Made by a program: the position numbers and the translations under genes | Shown: piece by piece, positions 8,871 to 17,496 of the stretch | Position numbering within the stretch: the stretch's first letter is position 1 | Layout of the letters: every line of letters starts with the position of its first letter | NCBI RefSeq assembly: GCF_945859825.1 | Contig: NZ_CAMAPC010000006.1 | Span: forward strand, 175,346-239,345 | Direction: 5' to 3' | DNA from: Pseudoalteromonas holothuriae | Lineage (GTDB): Bacteria; Pseudomonadota; Gammaproteobacteria; Enterobacterales; Alteromonadaceae | DNA length: 64,000 bases | Notes under the pieces: model-generated | Seen by the model: only the letters and a program-made list of their open reading frames with translations | The model's database searches: none | What the model was told of the DNA's origin: nothing

Positions 8871-9301
8871 TGGGTCGAAAGATTCAATTTAGACGCGGCC
8901 CCGAGGCCGAGCGCCTGCAAACTGTGCTTGCCAACGGCGAACCCGGTTGGTCGCCTGAAGCTGAGCAATTGTTTATTGGTGATGGGCAAACCTTGGGGGG
9001 CGTGCCGGTTGCTATGTCGCATAGTCACATTATCACGCAAGATACCAATGCTATTGTAGGGTGTAAATATGCTTTTAAAGCGGCATGTCAATTACATCTT
9101 CCGAGCGTAGCCTCTGAAGGTGCAATAATTCAGTTTTGTGTACTCAGTAGCTCAAATATAACCGATAGCAATAAAGCCAAAATCATTGCGCCTACAGGCC
9201 ACACTCTTATTAAAAATGGCGAAGAGGGAACCGCGTACCACACTGCTTTGTTCACCGAACGTACCGCCATGTTTACTAATTCAAAATGGGAGGTTTTATG
9301 A
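8870..9301 (+). CDS. Short fibre protein with second Mtd_N-like domain
   Basis: 143 residues, coupled by TAATG to the previous gene. It opens KIQFRRGPEAERLQTVLANG, then EPGWSPEAEQLFIGDGQTLGG, clearly paralogous to the start of the 8205 protein. The remaining 95 residues contain a stretch (GCKYAFKAACQLHLPSVASE...NGEEGTAYHT) resembling small beta tip domains of phage fibres. Its stop overlaps the next start as ATGA. Probably a co-assembling fibre or a tip for the 8205 protein. Confidence 0.78.
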   Translation: MGRKIQFRRGPEAERLQTVLANGEPGWSPEAEQLFIGDGQTLGGVPVAMSHSHIITQDTNAIVGCKYAFKAACQLHLPSVASEGAIIQFCVLSSSNITDSNKAKIIAPTGHTLIKNGEEGTAYHTALFTERTAMFTNSKWEVL

Positions 9302-10302
9302 CCATATTAACAGATAAAGTTTCGTCTAGTTCATCTGGGTTTGTAGATGGTGAGTTTCCAAGTGCGACTTCGCAGCTTTTGCCGTGGCCAGAGGCGACTC
9401 AGTTTGGTACGTTTATGGATGTACACGGCTATTCTGGAGGGGTCAACTATGCGATACCGAATCCCTATGATGAAACAGGCGGATATATACATACAAACTA
9501 TAGCAATGTCACATACTACAATGCAGATGGTACAGCTAGATGGAGCAAAACAGCGCATAATATGCACTCAGGGTGTAAATTTTACGGCTTTCCTCATGTC
9601 GTTCACATGATAAATGGGGTGCCTCACTTAGTTGGAATTTTGCAGCATAACGTTAATAGCGGCGACTATTACGTTTATAAAATCAACTTGAATACGGCGG
9701 CAAGTGGTTCAGGTATTGTACTGACAAACAATTCTGGTTCTGCATTGCGACCAGTTAACATGGGTATTCTGGAAAACGACCAGTTATTTGTAACTGTTAG
9801 TGACTCTGGCACTAATGTGGTTAGTTATTTGTGTGATTTAGATGGTATGACGTTTGTTTCTCGTTTAAATGTAGGAAAAACGGGAGTGGTTATAGGTATT
9901 AATAACTCTAAAAGAGAAATACTTCACGGCGCAGCATTGTTCAAAGGTAGCGTAACAGTTTCATTTGTGTCTGGGGGCCAGAGCGGGGGCAACTCTGGCG
10001 CTATGTATGATATTTTTAGCTTCATAATTGGAGTAAATAGAGCCCTCGATTTTTCAGGGCCGAGCCCTCATGTTGAAAATATACGCACTGAACACGGCCC
10101 AGCATTAAATAATTTTGTAGGTTATTTAAGACAAGTGTCTAAGGATCTGTTTATGGTACAAGGTAGTAAGGAGTCAAGTCAGGGACATTACGCTTACTGG
10201 CGGTTTGGTCATAATCGTAGAATGTATTTTACTCGTTCAGCACTAGAAGAGTGGGTAAAAAACTGCGTATATGCACAAACAGGGCTGAGAATAGGAGAAT
10301 AA
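9298..10302 (+). CDS. Putative tail tip or adhesin, unknown family
   Basis: 334 residues from ATG 9298, chosen because GGGAGG precedes it and it overlaps the upstream stop as ATGA; an upstream in-frame start at 9286 would add MGGF. Gly/Ser/Asn/Tyr-rich, with runs such as VLTNNSGSALRPVNMG and SFVSGGQSGGNSGAMYD, consistent with a beta-rich receptor-binding head. No cysteine pattern, signal peptide or catalytic motif is evident. The family was not recognised; the role rests on its place between a short fibre and an accessory protein. Confidence 0.6.
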   Translation: MTILTDKVSSSSSGFVDGEFPSATSQLLPWPEATQFGTFMDVHGYSGGVNYAIPNPYDETGGYIHTNYSNVTYYNADGTARWSKTAHNMHSGCKFYGFPHVVHMINGVPHLVGILQHNVNSGDYYVYKINLNTAASGSGIVLTNNSGSALRPVNMGILENDQLFVTVSDSGTNVVSYLCDLDGMTFVSRLNVGKTGVVIGINNSKREILHGAALFKGSVTVSFVSGGQSGGNSGAMYDIFSFIIGVNRALDFSGPSPHVENIRTEHGPALNNFVGYLRQVSKDLFMVQGSKESSQGHYAYWRFGHNRRMYFTRSALEEWVKNCVYAQTGLRIGE

Positions 10303-10303
10303 T

Positions 10304-10822
10304 ATGCAAATCATGCTCAAAGTGAATGATGGTGATATACCAAGCCAACTATCGGATGTACCCCAAACGTTTAAGCAGCAAGAAATTGTTATTGTTGGTG
10401 AACAATCTTATTTATTTGCTGATTACGTGGGCAATAAACAGCTGATCAGTGATTTTGATGTTGATACGTTTTTGACGCAAAGAAATGAAGATGCAACGTT
10501 AAAACGAGTTGTTATTGATAATGTTTCAGGTCAACTCATGGGCTATGTAAATCAAGATAATGAATTTACGGTGCCGCAGCAATCTAACGATGTGATAGCA
10601 ACGAGCCAGCTCGCTATACCTGATAGTAAATTTAAAATACCCTTCAAACGCATCGACACAGGCCGTATTCAATTAATGCCAGCACAAGTGGTTGATGGTG
10701 AACTTTCAATTCCTTTGAAGTTTGAAACAAACGGTATTTGGATTGTTAATAAAGCATTATTTAATGCTGATTTTTCAGATGCGCCTTTTGAATTACCTGA
10801 ATATCGATTCTCAGTTATTTAG
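10304..10822 (+). CDS. Small fibre-module accessory protein, paralogue of 3928 and 27149
   Basis: 172 residues, start preceded by AGGAGAATAAT, 1 bp after the previous stop. The C-terminal 60 residues (AQVVDGELSIPLKFETNGIW, then IVNKALFNADF...APFELP) match the ends of the proteins at 3928 and 27149. The N-terminal half is different: it begins MQIMLKVNDGDIPSQLSDVPQTF. Last gene of module 2. Possible fibre chaperone; function not proven. Confidence 0.58.
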   Translation: MQIMLKVNDGDIPSQLSDVPQTFKQQEIVIVGEQSYLFADYVGNKQLISDFDVDTFLTQRNEDATLKRVVIDNVSGQLMGYVNQDNEFTVPQQSNDVIATSQLAIPDSKFKIPFKRIDTGRIQLMPAQVVDGELSIPLKFETNGIWIVNKALFNADFSDAPFELPEYRFSVI

Positions 10823-10842
10823 TCTTTTGAATTGATATTTTA

Positions 10843-10889
10843 TATAGCTCGCCCTGTGACTTGCAGGGCACAAGCCTTGGCACGCTATA
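10843..10889 (+). promoter_or_regulatory. Nested hairpin in the leader of module 3
   Basis: Outer arms TATAGC / GCTATA (10843-10848, 10884-10889) enclose inner arms GCCCTG / CAGGGC (10851-10856, 10864-10869). No T run follows, so it is not a standard terminator. It ends 29 bp before the J start at 10919. Confidence 0.4.
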
Positions 10890-10918
10890 GGCCAAACCCC
10901 ACTCTAGGAGCCTAATCG

Positions 10919-11833
10919 ATGACCACACATATCGATTTAAGCAAACTCCCTGACCCCAACATTATTGAGTCACTTTCATTTGAAGCCATTTATGAAGCGC
11001 GCAAGGCGCGCTTTGTAGAGCTTGCGCCTGAGTATGCGCAAGCGCTTGAACTTGAAAGTGACCCTTTAACGGTTTGGCTTCAGGTAGAAAGCTATCAAGA
11101 ACTATTACTGCGCCAGCGTATAAACCAAGCGGCGCAGTCAAATTTATTAGCCTTTGCCACTGGGGCCGATTTAGAGCACCTTGGTGCCTTTTATGGCGTT
11201 GAGCGAGTGGTTAATGAGCAAGATGACGATTACCGCCAGCGTATTCGTAATAACACCATTGCATCAAGCACGGCAGGCAGTGCAGAGCACTATCGTAACC
11301 ATGCTATTAATGCTGCGCCTAATGAAATTGCTGATGTATCGGTCACCAGTAAACGTGATGGCATGATTACTAACGAGCACAATGGCAAGGTTATGGTGAC
11401 GGTATTAGAAAAACAGGTACTCGATAATCAAACCTTAGGCAAAACACCAGCTCCAGAGTCGCAAGACGATACGCCAAGCCAAACGGTTGTTGAGCAGGTG
11501 GCAGGTAAAGTGCTAGACGATGCTGTAAAAATGTTGACTGATTCGGTCACAGTGCAAGCGGCAGAGCTTAAAAAGATTGATGTTGAGGCTGATATTTATT
11601 TGCAGCCCAATACCTCTATTGACGTGTTTAATGAGCTTGAGTCATTGCTGCGTGAAGCATGGCGTAATGAAGCAAAACTTGATTGGGACTTAGCACCGAG
11701 TTGGATCAGCGCGCAATTGCACAAAGGCGGGGTCAGTTATGTTGATATTAAACAGCCTGCGGAGTTAATTAACATTAGCCCTGAGCAATGCGCAGTGCCC
11801 AAAAATATTCAACTCACACTACGCGTGAGGTAG
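10919..11833 (+). CDS. J: Baseplate assembly protein J (P2 gpJ family), copy 2, divergent
   Basis: 304 residues, ribosome site CTAGGAG. It shares DLSKLPDPNIIESLSFEAIY with copy 1 (DLSKLPPPDVLEHLDYEQLL), as well as LESDPLTVWLQVESYQELLLRQ, FATGADLEHLGAFYGVER and RQRIRNNTIASSTAGSAEHYRNHA. It is actually closer to classical P2 gpJ than the other two copies. A hydrophilic linker of about 45 residues (TPAPESQDDTPSQTVVEQVA and following) is inserted before the C-terminal part. First gene of module 3. Confidence 0.92.
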   Translation: MTTHIDLSKLPDPNIIESLSFEAIYEARKARFVELAPEYAQALELESDPLTVWLQVESYQELLLRQRINQAAQSNLLAFATGADLEHLGAFYGVERVVNEQDDDYRQRIRNNTIASSTAGSAEHYRNHAINAAPNEIADVSVTSKRDGMITNEHNGKVMVTVLEKQVLDNQTLGKTPAPESQDDTPSQTVVEQVAGKVLDDAVKMLTDSVTVQAAELKKIDVEADIYLQPNTSIDVFNELESLLREAWRNEAKLDWDLAPSWISAQLHKGGVSYVDIKQPAELINISPEQCAVPKNIQLTLRVR

Positions 11834-11835
11834 CA

Positions 11836-12768
11836 ATGCAACAACTTTTACCCCCTAATCACAGCCCTTTGCTGCTCAAAGGCTTACAAAGTGAAAAACA
11901 ATCAGCGGTGTTTGATGGTGCCATAAGCAACCTAACAAACATGAAAGCCAACCCGCACGATGCACAACTTATGTGGTTAGTGTGGGAGTATGGCCTTGAG
12001 AGTATATTGCCCTACAGCCAAGATTTGCGGCAAACCCTAAAAGAGGGCTTAGCGTGGCAACGTATTCGCGGTACGCCAAAAAGTTTAACCACGGCGCTAG
12101 GTTGGCTTGAGCTAAATAACGCACAGATTGAAAACACCCCACCGGGCCAGCATTATTATACTTATCAGATTAATGCGGGCGAGGTGCCCGGCGATGAGCG
12201 GCTAGCTAAAGTAGTTAAGCTTGCGCAGTTGTCGGCACCAGTGAGCAGCCAATTAACACGGGTTTATCACGGTTACGACATTCGTAAACAAACGCTCTCA
12301 AGCCAAGGGTGTGCGTTTGGTAATGTGCTAAGCGATTACTCGGGTGTAATGTTTAAGCACCAAGGTAAAGGCTTGGTTAAAGCCAGTTTTGGTCGGGTGC
12401 AAAAATTATCCGCTGCAACCAACATTAACACTGACCTAGGTCATCAGCGTAGGCGAAGCCAAACAAGTAAATACTTAGATAAGTATGAACAAGGGCGTTA
12501 CTGCCTTGTGACTGAGCAACCGTCTCAGTTACCCACCGCCGTAGTACAAACTCGTGTACATAGCCAGCAGCGCACTTTGGCACAACGAGTTTGGTTAGGC
12601 CCTTGGCATGACCGTTGGCAAAATAGTCAGTGGCAAACTCAGCAGTTGTGTTCGGTTAGCATTGATCATGAGCAAATCAGGCAAGTTGCACCATTAATGT
12701 TCTCAGGTGCAAGTTCGGGTCGAATGAACATTGGGCGTCTTAATTTAACGCCTAAGCTGCCCACATAA
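11836..12768 (+). CDS. I: Tail protein I (P2 gpI family), copy 2
   Basis: 310 residues from ATG 11836, 2 bp after the J stop with GTGAGG upstream; the longer frame from 11788 would overlap J by 46 bp and is less likely. gpI features: WLVWEYGLESILPYSQDLRQ, then LAWQRIRGTPKSLTTALGWL. The C-terminal 150 residues (from YHGYDIRKQTL) are extra compared with a typical gpI of about 180 residues. They are rich in Gln/Arg and include LAQRVWLGPWHDRWQNSQW. The extension has no counterpart in the other two copies and may be the docking site for the giant fibres. Confidence 0.88.
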   Translation: MQQLLPPNHSPLLLKGLQSEKQSAVFDGAISNLTNMKANPHDAQLMWLVWEYGLESILPYSQDLRQTLKEGLAWQRIRGTPKSLTTALGWLELNNAQIENTPPGQHYYTYQINAGEVPGDERLAKVVKLAQLSAPVSSQLTRVYHGYDIRKQTLSSQGCAFGNVLSDYSGVMFKHQGKGLVKASFGRVQKLSAATNINTDLGHQRRRSQTSKYLDKYEQGRYCLVTEQPSQLPTAVVQTRVHSQQRTLAQRVWLGPWHDRWQNSQWQTQQLCSVSIDHEQIRQVAPLMFSGASSGRMNIGRLNLTPKLPT

Positions 12769-12783
12769 ACCCATTACATTAAA

Positions 12784-12893
12784 TAAAAGAGCAGACATTG
12801 CGACAGATAAATGGCTGAGTAACTAGGCAAAGTTTTGGTATGTAGTGATTCTACATGAGTCATTTTTAATGCAGTAAATCAGTCATTTAAAAC
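12784..12893 (+). repeat. Diverged repeat, left arm of an inverted pair flanking module 3 fibre 1
   Basis: Two blocks, TAAATGGCTGAGTAAC (about 12808-12823) and TATGTAGTGATTCTACA (12839-12855), recur as reverse complement near 17361-17408 with the same 15-16 bp spacing. Weaker similarity extends to both sides. The second block is itself a small dyad (TGTAG-TGATT-CTACA). MITE-like; the family is not identified. Confidence 0.6.
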
Positions 12894-12988
12894 GCTAAAA
12901 TGGTCAATATTTTAATAAAGTTAGTATTAATTATTTTTGCCAATTCAATTACTTAAAAGCCATTTGGGCTTTCTTACCTTTGTGTTTA

Positions 12989-13012
12989 GGCAACTTAAGG
13001 CCTTAAGTTGCC
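12989..13012. promoter_or_regulatory. 24-bp perfect palindrome before the collar gene
   Basis: GGCAACTTAAGG followed directly by CCTTAAGTTGCC, 20 bp upstream of the collar ATG at 13032. No T run. It could be a protein-binding site or an RNA hairpin limiting translation. Confidence 0.45.
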
Positions 13013-13031
13013 ATTATTATTGGAACAATCT

Positions 13032-13592
13032 ATGAGCGAACCAAACACGTTTACGCCAATTGTGTGGACCGAGCAAGGGCTTGATACCTTGCTCAGTGCC
13101 TCACAACAAGGCATTAGCATGGCCATTACCCATGTGTCGGCAGGTGATGAAGCGTATACGCCCTCGGCCACGCAAACCACATTGCGCAACGAGCAACAAA
13201 AGGTGCCAGTAGGCGGCGCCGAAATTATTAATGACCCCGACTATGGCAAGCAGCTACGCTTTAGCGCCTTGTTTGATGGGCCTAGTAGCTATGCGGTAAA
13301 AGAAATTGGTATTTGGTCAACCAATACCTTAGTGGCGATATACAGCATACCCAATCAGCAGTTGAATTTTAAATCGGCCGATGCTGCATGGCTTGAGGTG
13401 TTTAACCTAAGCGTATCAGCACTGCCTAGCCAAAACATCACCTGTCAGGTGGGGGTTAACAACGCCAATGTGTTTTTAACCGAAGAGCTACTCACCATGA
13501 CCTACGCGCAAACCCTTCAAAGCAAAAACTTAGTTAAGCAAATACAGCAAAACTTTTTGATTCAAAAAAAGCTAAGAGCAGCAGGATTATAA
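13032..13592 (+). CDS. Tail-collar fibre protein (DUF3751 type), copy 2
   Basis: 186 residues from ATG 13032; the longer frame begins with TTG inside the 24-bp palindrome and is unlikely. It contains IVWTEQGLDTLLSASQQGIS, THVSAGDEAYTPSATQTTLR and YAVKEIGIWSTNTLVAIYS, matching the copy at 30353 (LQFTQAGLDALLSATQRGFK, AYTPNKTQTALK). It is less like the copy at 7660. Unlike the other two collars it is separated from its I gene, by 263 bp holding repeats. It probably anchors the giant fibre encoded next. Confidence 0.85.
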   Translation: MSEPNTFTPIVWTEQGLDTLLSASQQGISMAITHVSAGDEAYTPSATQTTLRNEQQKVPVGGAEIINDPDYGKQLRFSALFDGPSSYAVKEIGIWSTNTLVAIYSIPNQQLNFKSADAAWLEVFNLSVSALPSQNITCQVGVNNANVFLTEELLTMTYAQTLQSKNLVKQIQQNFLIQKKLRAAGL

Positions 13593-13601
13593 GGAGCCAA
13601 A

Positions 13602-16600
13602 ATGAGTATAGATTTAGAGCTGGCCAAAATTACTAAAATTGTCAGCGAGCAAACAGACGCGTCAAACAACTTAAAAACCGCCATTGAAGACTCTTGGCAA
13701 GAGGTTGAAAAAGTACACGACCTTGCAAAACACAACCACCAAGCAGTACACGACTGGCAAACCAAAACCGGCCAAGTCACATTAAAAGATTTAGACAATA
13801 AAGCCTATCAAGTTGATACGCTAGCAACGCTTATTAACGAAACTCAAAAAATAAACCCCCACCCAGAGGTAATGAGCAAAGCCCAGTTTGATGCCCTGCG
13901 TCAAATGCGCAAGCAACAATATGCGGGTTCAGGGTTTGTAGAGTGGGGTAAGCACATAAATACTCCGCAGTACCAATCCGTTAATGAGGGGATGTGGACT
14001 TGGTTAAATCGCACTAATTCAATCTCGTTGGGGGTTGCAGATTCAGACATCGGAGGTATCGGTGTATCGCCAAGCAATCGCTCTAAAGTGTTAGTTGATG
14101 GAGTCTTTTTGGCTCTTTCAAAAGTTGCACATAGAGATTATGTACTACCAATACTCCCCCCAGCCCCAGATGGCACTAAAACTTACGATTCAGCTACAGG
14201 CAGGGTAACGCAGCATGCTAATGCGATAGAAGCGTTTAATGAATGTAATACGAGAGCACCAAATGGAAGCGCAGTGGGGGTTTATGATATTGAAGCGGGC
14301 ATATATAGTTTCAATGGAACAAGTGCTGGGGGTTTTGTCTACAGTAATAAAGCAGCTTCAGGGTCTCATCAAGTAGAGATTGTGTTCTCTAGCAGCACAG
14401 ATACATTTGTTGAATTTAGAGACTCATCAGCAGCGAATGGTTCGGATCCACTTATAAAATTGATACAAGTGAGTGCAAATACCAAGGACACAATTAAATT
14501 CACACATAACTTTGCAAACGGTGGCGTTTATCTTCGTGTTCCTACCCCCGTAGCAGGCCAGCAGATCACAATACATAGTTGGCAAACGTTGCCAAGCACC
14601 GAGCAGGTGATCACCTCTCGTAAAGACCTAGTATTTTTAGAATCTTGGCATGAAAAAATTGCCGATAAAGATGTGGTATACCCATTGGGTAACGTGCAAT
14701 TTGGCAAAGACAATTATGAAGGCATGAGTTTAGCTAATAACCTAGTTGCACAAGGTTACTCAGCCTTTGGTGGGTGGGATACTGATACCAAAGGCTATGG
14801 CGTTAAATGGTCAACGCTATCGGCTGTAAATCGCGTGAAATTTTTAAAAAATCCCGAGCACAATATTTATTACGACCCAGAAGCCAAAGCGTATATTCAA
14901 GTGCGCTACAGAATACGTGTAACTGAAGGATGTGGAGATGATTGGGTTGAATCAATAACACCCACAAATAATAATTACTTTCGATATAATAAATATCACC
15001 AAAGTGGATATATCAGCCCTCAAGGTGTTGGTACCATAGCAAAGGATTTTAATCTATCTTACCCTGTATTTACATCTGCAAATAGAAGTGATGCGGCTCT
15101 AAAACATGATGATTATCTATATGGGGCCGCCGTCTCACGTAATAAGCCTGCTGAAGTAATCGCATTCGAAGGCTTATGTTTCGCAATCCCAATTGCGCTT
15201 GTGCAACGTTTAAACCAAGGGGCTTATCACCCCACTTATAACCCAATGGGGTGTCGCCGTTTCCTAAAATCAGGGTTGGGCCATGAACCTTGGTACAAGA
15301 AGGCGGCAGAAGATATTAAAACAGCACTACAGTGCTTTGATATTGGCGAAGCGACAGATTATTCAAGAGTGTCGGGCGGATCAGGATTTATCGGCAGCCC
15401 AGCAAGTTCGGGTCGTCCAGATCAATATAAGTACTATGACGCCATTTATGCGGGTCAAGTAGAAGACTTGCGCTTAAACGCTAACAAGCTAGATAAATCA
15501 CAGCTTCTTCAAGAATCAATGCAGAAAATCATGGAAGGTAAAATCAGAGGTCGTGAAGCACCATGGTTTACGCAAATCTTGCCAGTAACCATTTCTGATG
15601 GTAGCAGAAGCTATGCCCGAGTAAGGCTCTCAGCAGAAGATTATGACAAAATAGCCAGTTTAATGGGGTTGCCGGGCAATACCGTCAGTGTAGATCCACA
15701 TAGGTATAATTACAGCGTCATGTTGGTCAACCCTAACACTGGCAAAATGGCTTTAACGACACATATAAGCAAAACATATGGTGGGATGTATGTGCCCTAT
15801 AAGCAAGGGGTGAGCAACGGCATCAGTGACGATTTAATGATTGCTGATATTGAACAGGATATCGACTTTGTACGTGAACAGAAGGCGAATTTATCTGGTC
15901 GTTCGCAATTGATTATGGACGGTAGTACTAGCACCATTGAAACGTCATCCTTTGGTAGCGCAGGAGATACGATTTATTTGCTGGTATCAAGGCGTTTAAG
16001 TGCTAGCTTTGATGCTATACCACAAGCTGATATCGTTGGACACCCTGAAAAAATTCTAGAAGCCTTCCCTGATGGTGTATGTGGTAAGTGGATACCCGCT
16101 TTGCCAGATGGGGAAACGCAGACGTATTTCTTTAATCGCAAAATGCGTAGCAATAAACCCACGCTCTGGGGGTCTACAACAAATGCCGGTGTGAATTGGA
16201 CATTTGTTGATGATATGCCCAGTGGAATGGATGCAATACAAAACGCTCGTTCTCATAATAAGCCCGCAAACAGCGTTTACCTATATTTTTATGACGCGCT
16301 GAGCTCTTTCACTCAGTCAGATACTAATCGAGCTGTAACGTCTTTTGGTAATGTATTAGTTACACAAGATAGACATGTCTCTCATGGCAACAGGCTAAAC
16401 GAAAGTTTAACCGAAAATATTGGCCGTTCAGACAGGTCACATAATAGGCAAAGTCAGTTAGTGCTTCAGGAACAAGGGAGGGTGAACGATGGAGGAAAAA
16501 TAGACCTTACCTACTATAGTGCGCCGAAGCATGCAGAAATTAATTTTTCAGCGACCAAAAATGATACACGGGCGCTCAAAAGCATGGTTACCTTGATTGA

Positions 16601-17000
16601 CAAAGACGGCTTACTTTACGCTCAGTTCCATGGTTGTGAGTTACAGTATGTTAAGCAAGATGTGACCGATATTTCAGAAAGCTCTACTGAACCAAGGGGT
16701 AACTATAGCGTTTACAGAATAACTGATGGTCCATTAAAAGGCCGTTTACTGAAAAGGCTGGAAGGGTCTTCAACCAACGTGCCTTTCAATGATGTTGATT
16801 GGTCAATCGATGAAAAGGGAATTAAGTATCGTAGTAATACCAATCACTCTTTTATATTTTTCAAAGAGAGCTTTAACTGGGGTGATGACCAAACCATTCC
16901 TATCGTAAATGGCGAAGATGTTAAAACTGACCTAAACGGCAACACGGTAAAAGTGTTTTGCCATCATACTCTGCTGCCACTGGGGATTGCCAGCCACTAA
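13602..17000 (+). CDS. Giant mosaic tail fibre 1
   Basis: 1132 residues, ribosome site AAGGAG. Residues 1 to about 122 are almost identical to the fibre at 17497 (from AKHNHQAVHDWQTKTGQVTL through AGSGFVEWGKH). Then variable and conserved blocks alternate. Conserved blocks include PPAPDGTKTYDSATGRVTQH, TSRKDLVFLESWHEKIADKD, FLKNPEHNIYYDPEAKAYIQ, FAIPIALVQRLNQGAYHPTY and the last 40 residues (WGDDQTIPIVNGEDVKTDLN onward). A domain of about 120 residues (roughly 215-335) is absent from the 17497 fibre. Role: host-surface binding through the collar and I of module 3. Confidence 0.85.
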   Translation: MSIDLELAKITKIVSEQTDASNNLKTAIEDSWQEVEKVHDLAKHNHQAVHDWQTKTGQVTLKDLDNKAYQVDTLATLINETQKINPHPEVMSKAQFDALRQMRKQQYAGSGFVEWGKHINTPQYQSVNEGMWTWLNRTNSISLGVADSDIGGIGVSPSNRSKVLVDGVFLALSKVAHRDYVLPILPPAPDGTKTYDSATGRVTQHANAIEAFNECNTRAPNGSAVGVYDIEAGIYSFNGTSAGGFVYSNKAASGSHQVEIVFSSSTDTFVEFRDSSAANGSDPLIKLIQVSANTKDTIKFTHNFANGGVYLRVPTPVAGQQITIHSWQTLPSTEQVITSRKDLVFLESWHEKIADKDVVYPLGNVQFGKDNYEGMSLANNLVAQGYSAFGGWDTDTKGYGVKWSTLSAVNRVKFLKNPEHNIYYDPEAKAYIQVRYRIRVTEGCGDDWVESITPTNNNYFRYNKYHQSGYISPQGVGTIAKDFNLSYPVFTSANRSDAALKHDDYLYGAAVSRNKPAEVIAFEGLCFAIPIALVQRLNQGAYHPTYNPMGCRRFLKSGLGHEPWYKKAAEDIKTALQCFDIGEATDYSRVSGGSGFIGSPASSGRPDQYKYYDAIYAGQVEDLRLNANKLDKSQLLQESMQKIMEGKIRGREAPWFTQILPVTISDGSRSYARVRLSAEDYDKIASLMGLPGNTVSVDPHRYNYSVMLVNPNTGKMALTTHISKTYGGMYVPYKQGVSNGISDDLMIADIEQDIDFVREQKANLSGRSQLIMDGSTSTIETSSFGSAGDTIYLLVSRRLSASFDAIPQADIVGHPEKILEAFPDGVCGKWIPALPDGETQTYFFNRKMRSNKPTLWGSTTNAGVNWTFVDDMPSGMDAIQNARSHNKPANSVYLYFYDALSSFTQSDTNRAVTSFGNVLVTQDRHVSHGNRLNESLTENIGRSDRSHNRQSQLVLQEQGRVNDGGKIDLTYYSAPKHAEINFSATKNDTRALKSMVTLIDKDGLLYAQFHGCELQYVKQDVTDISESSTEPRGNYSVYRITDGPLKGRLLKRLEGSSTNVPFNDVDWSIDEKGIKYRSNTNHSFIFFKESFNWGDDQTIPIVNGEDVKTDLNGNTVKVFCHHTLLPLGIASH

Positions 17001-17020
17001 TTTAGTGGTTTTTCTTTTCT
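16994..17020 (+). terminator. Terminator overlapping the fibre 1 stop codon
   Basis: CCACTA / TAGTGG with a 3-base loop, then TTTTTCTTTT. The left arm contains the TAA stop of the fibre. Confidence 0.65.
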
Positions 17021-17087
17021 AATCAACAAAATAAGTAAGGGTGCATAGGCTGTTGTGGTAAGGCTGCAAGCGATGTTTGCATTGGCA

Positions 17088-17101
17088 GGTCAAACTTGAC
17101 C
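17088..17101. promoter_or_regulatory. GGTCA-N4-TTGACC dyad between the two giant fibres
   Basis: GGTCAAACTTGACC, a perfect 6-2-6 dyad, same core as 4677, 27684 and 28174. It lies in the 496-bp gap between the two fibres. Confidence 0.4.
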
Positions 17102-17319
17102 GATATTTTAACGCGGTTCTCGCTACAGTATGCATATCATGGCGAGCAATTAAATACTTGCTTGCGTGTAGGCAAAATATCTCATCTAGTTGATGTTTTG
17201 CCCCCCTTTGGCGTGTGCGCCATTACAGTTGTAGCTTTTGGTCTGTTGGAAGCCAAGGGCTATGTCTCTCTTATAGTTGGCTTTATATATACCCATTTTA
17301 TTAAAACATTGCTCATACA

Positions 17320-17445
17320 AGCGAGTTAAGTGACGCAGTAACAAGGTAAAAAATAACGACTGTAGAATCACTACATAACGGAGTTTTTATCTTGTTACTC
17401 AGCCATTTACTTATCCTGTGTTTGAGTGCTTGTTTAATGCAATGG
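17320..17445 (-). repeat. Diverged repeat, right arm of the inverted pair
   Basis: Contains TGTAGAATCACTACATA (17361-17377) and GTTACTCAGCCATTTA (about 17394-17409), reverse complements of the blocks at 12839 and 12808. The rest of the 17003-17496 gap holds only weak open frames, which I do not call as genes. Confidence 0.6.
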
Positions 17446-17496
17446 GTATTAATCGTCTGCCAAGCAGGCGGTTAAATAAAGAGGAAAGGAATAAAT

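Noticed and set aside
17096..17371. Open frames on both strands in the gap between the giant fibres
   Set aside because: TTG start inside the dyad, no ribosome site, overlap with the inverted repeat and no recognisable protein.
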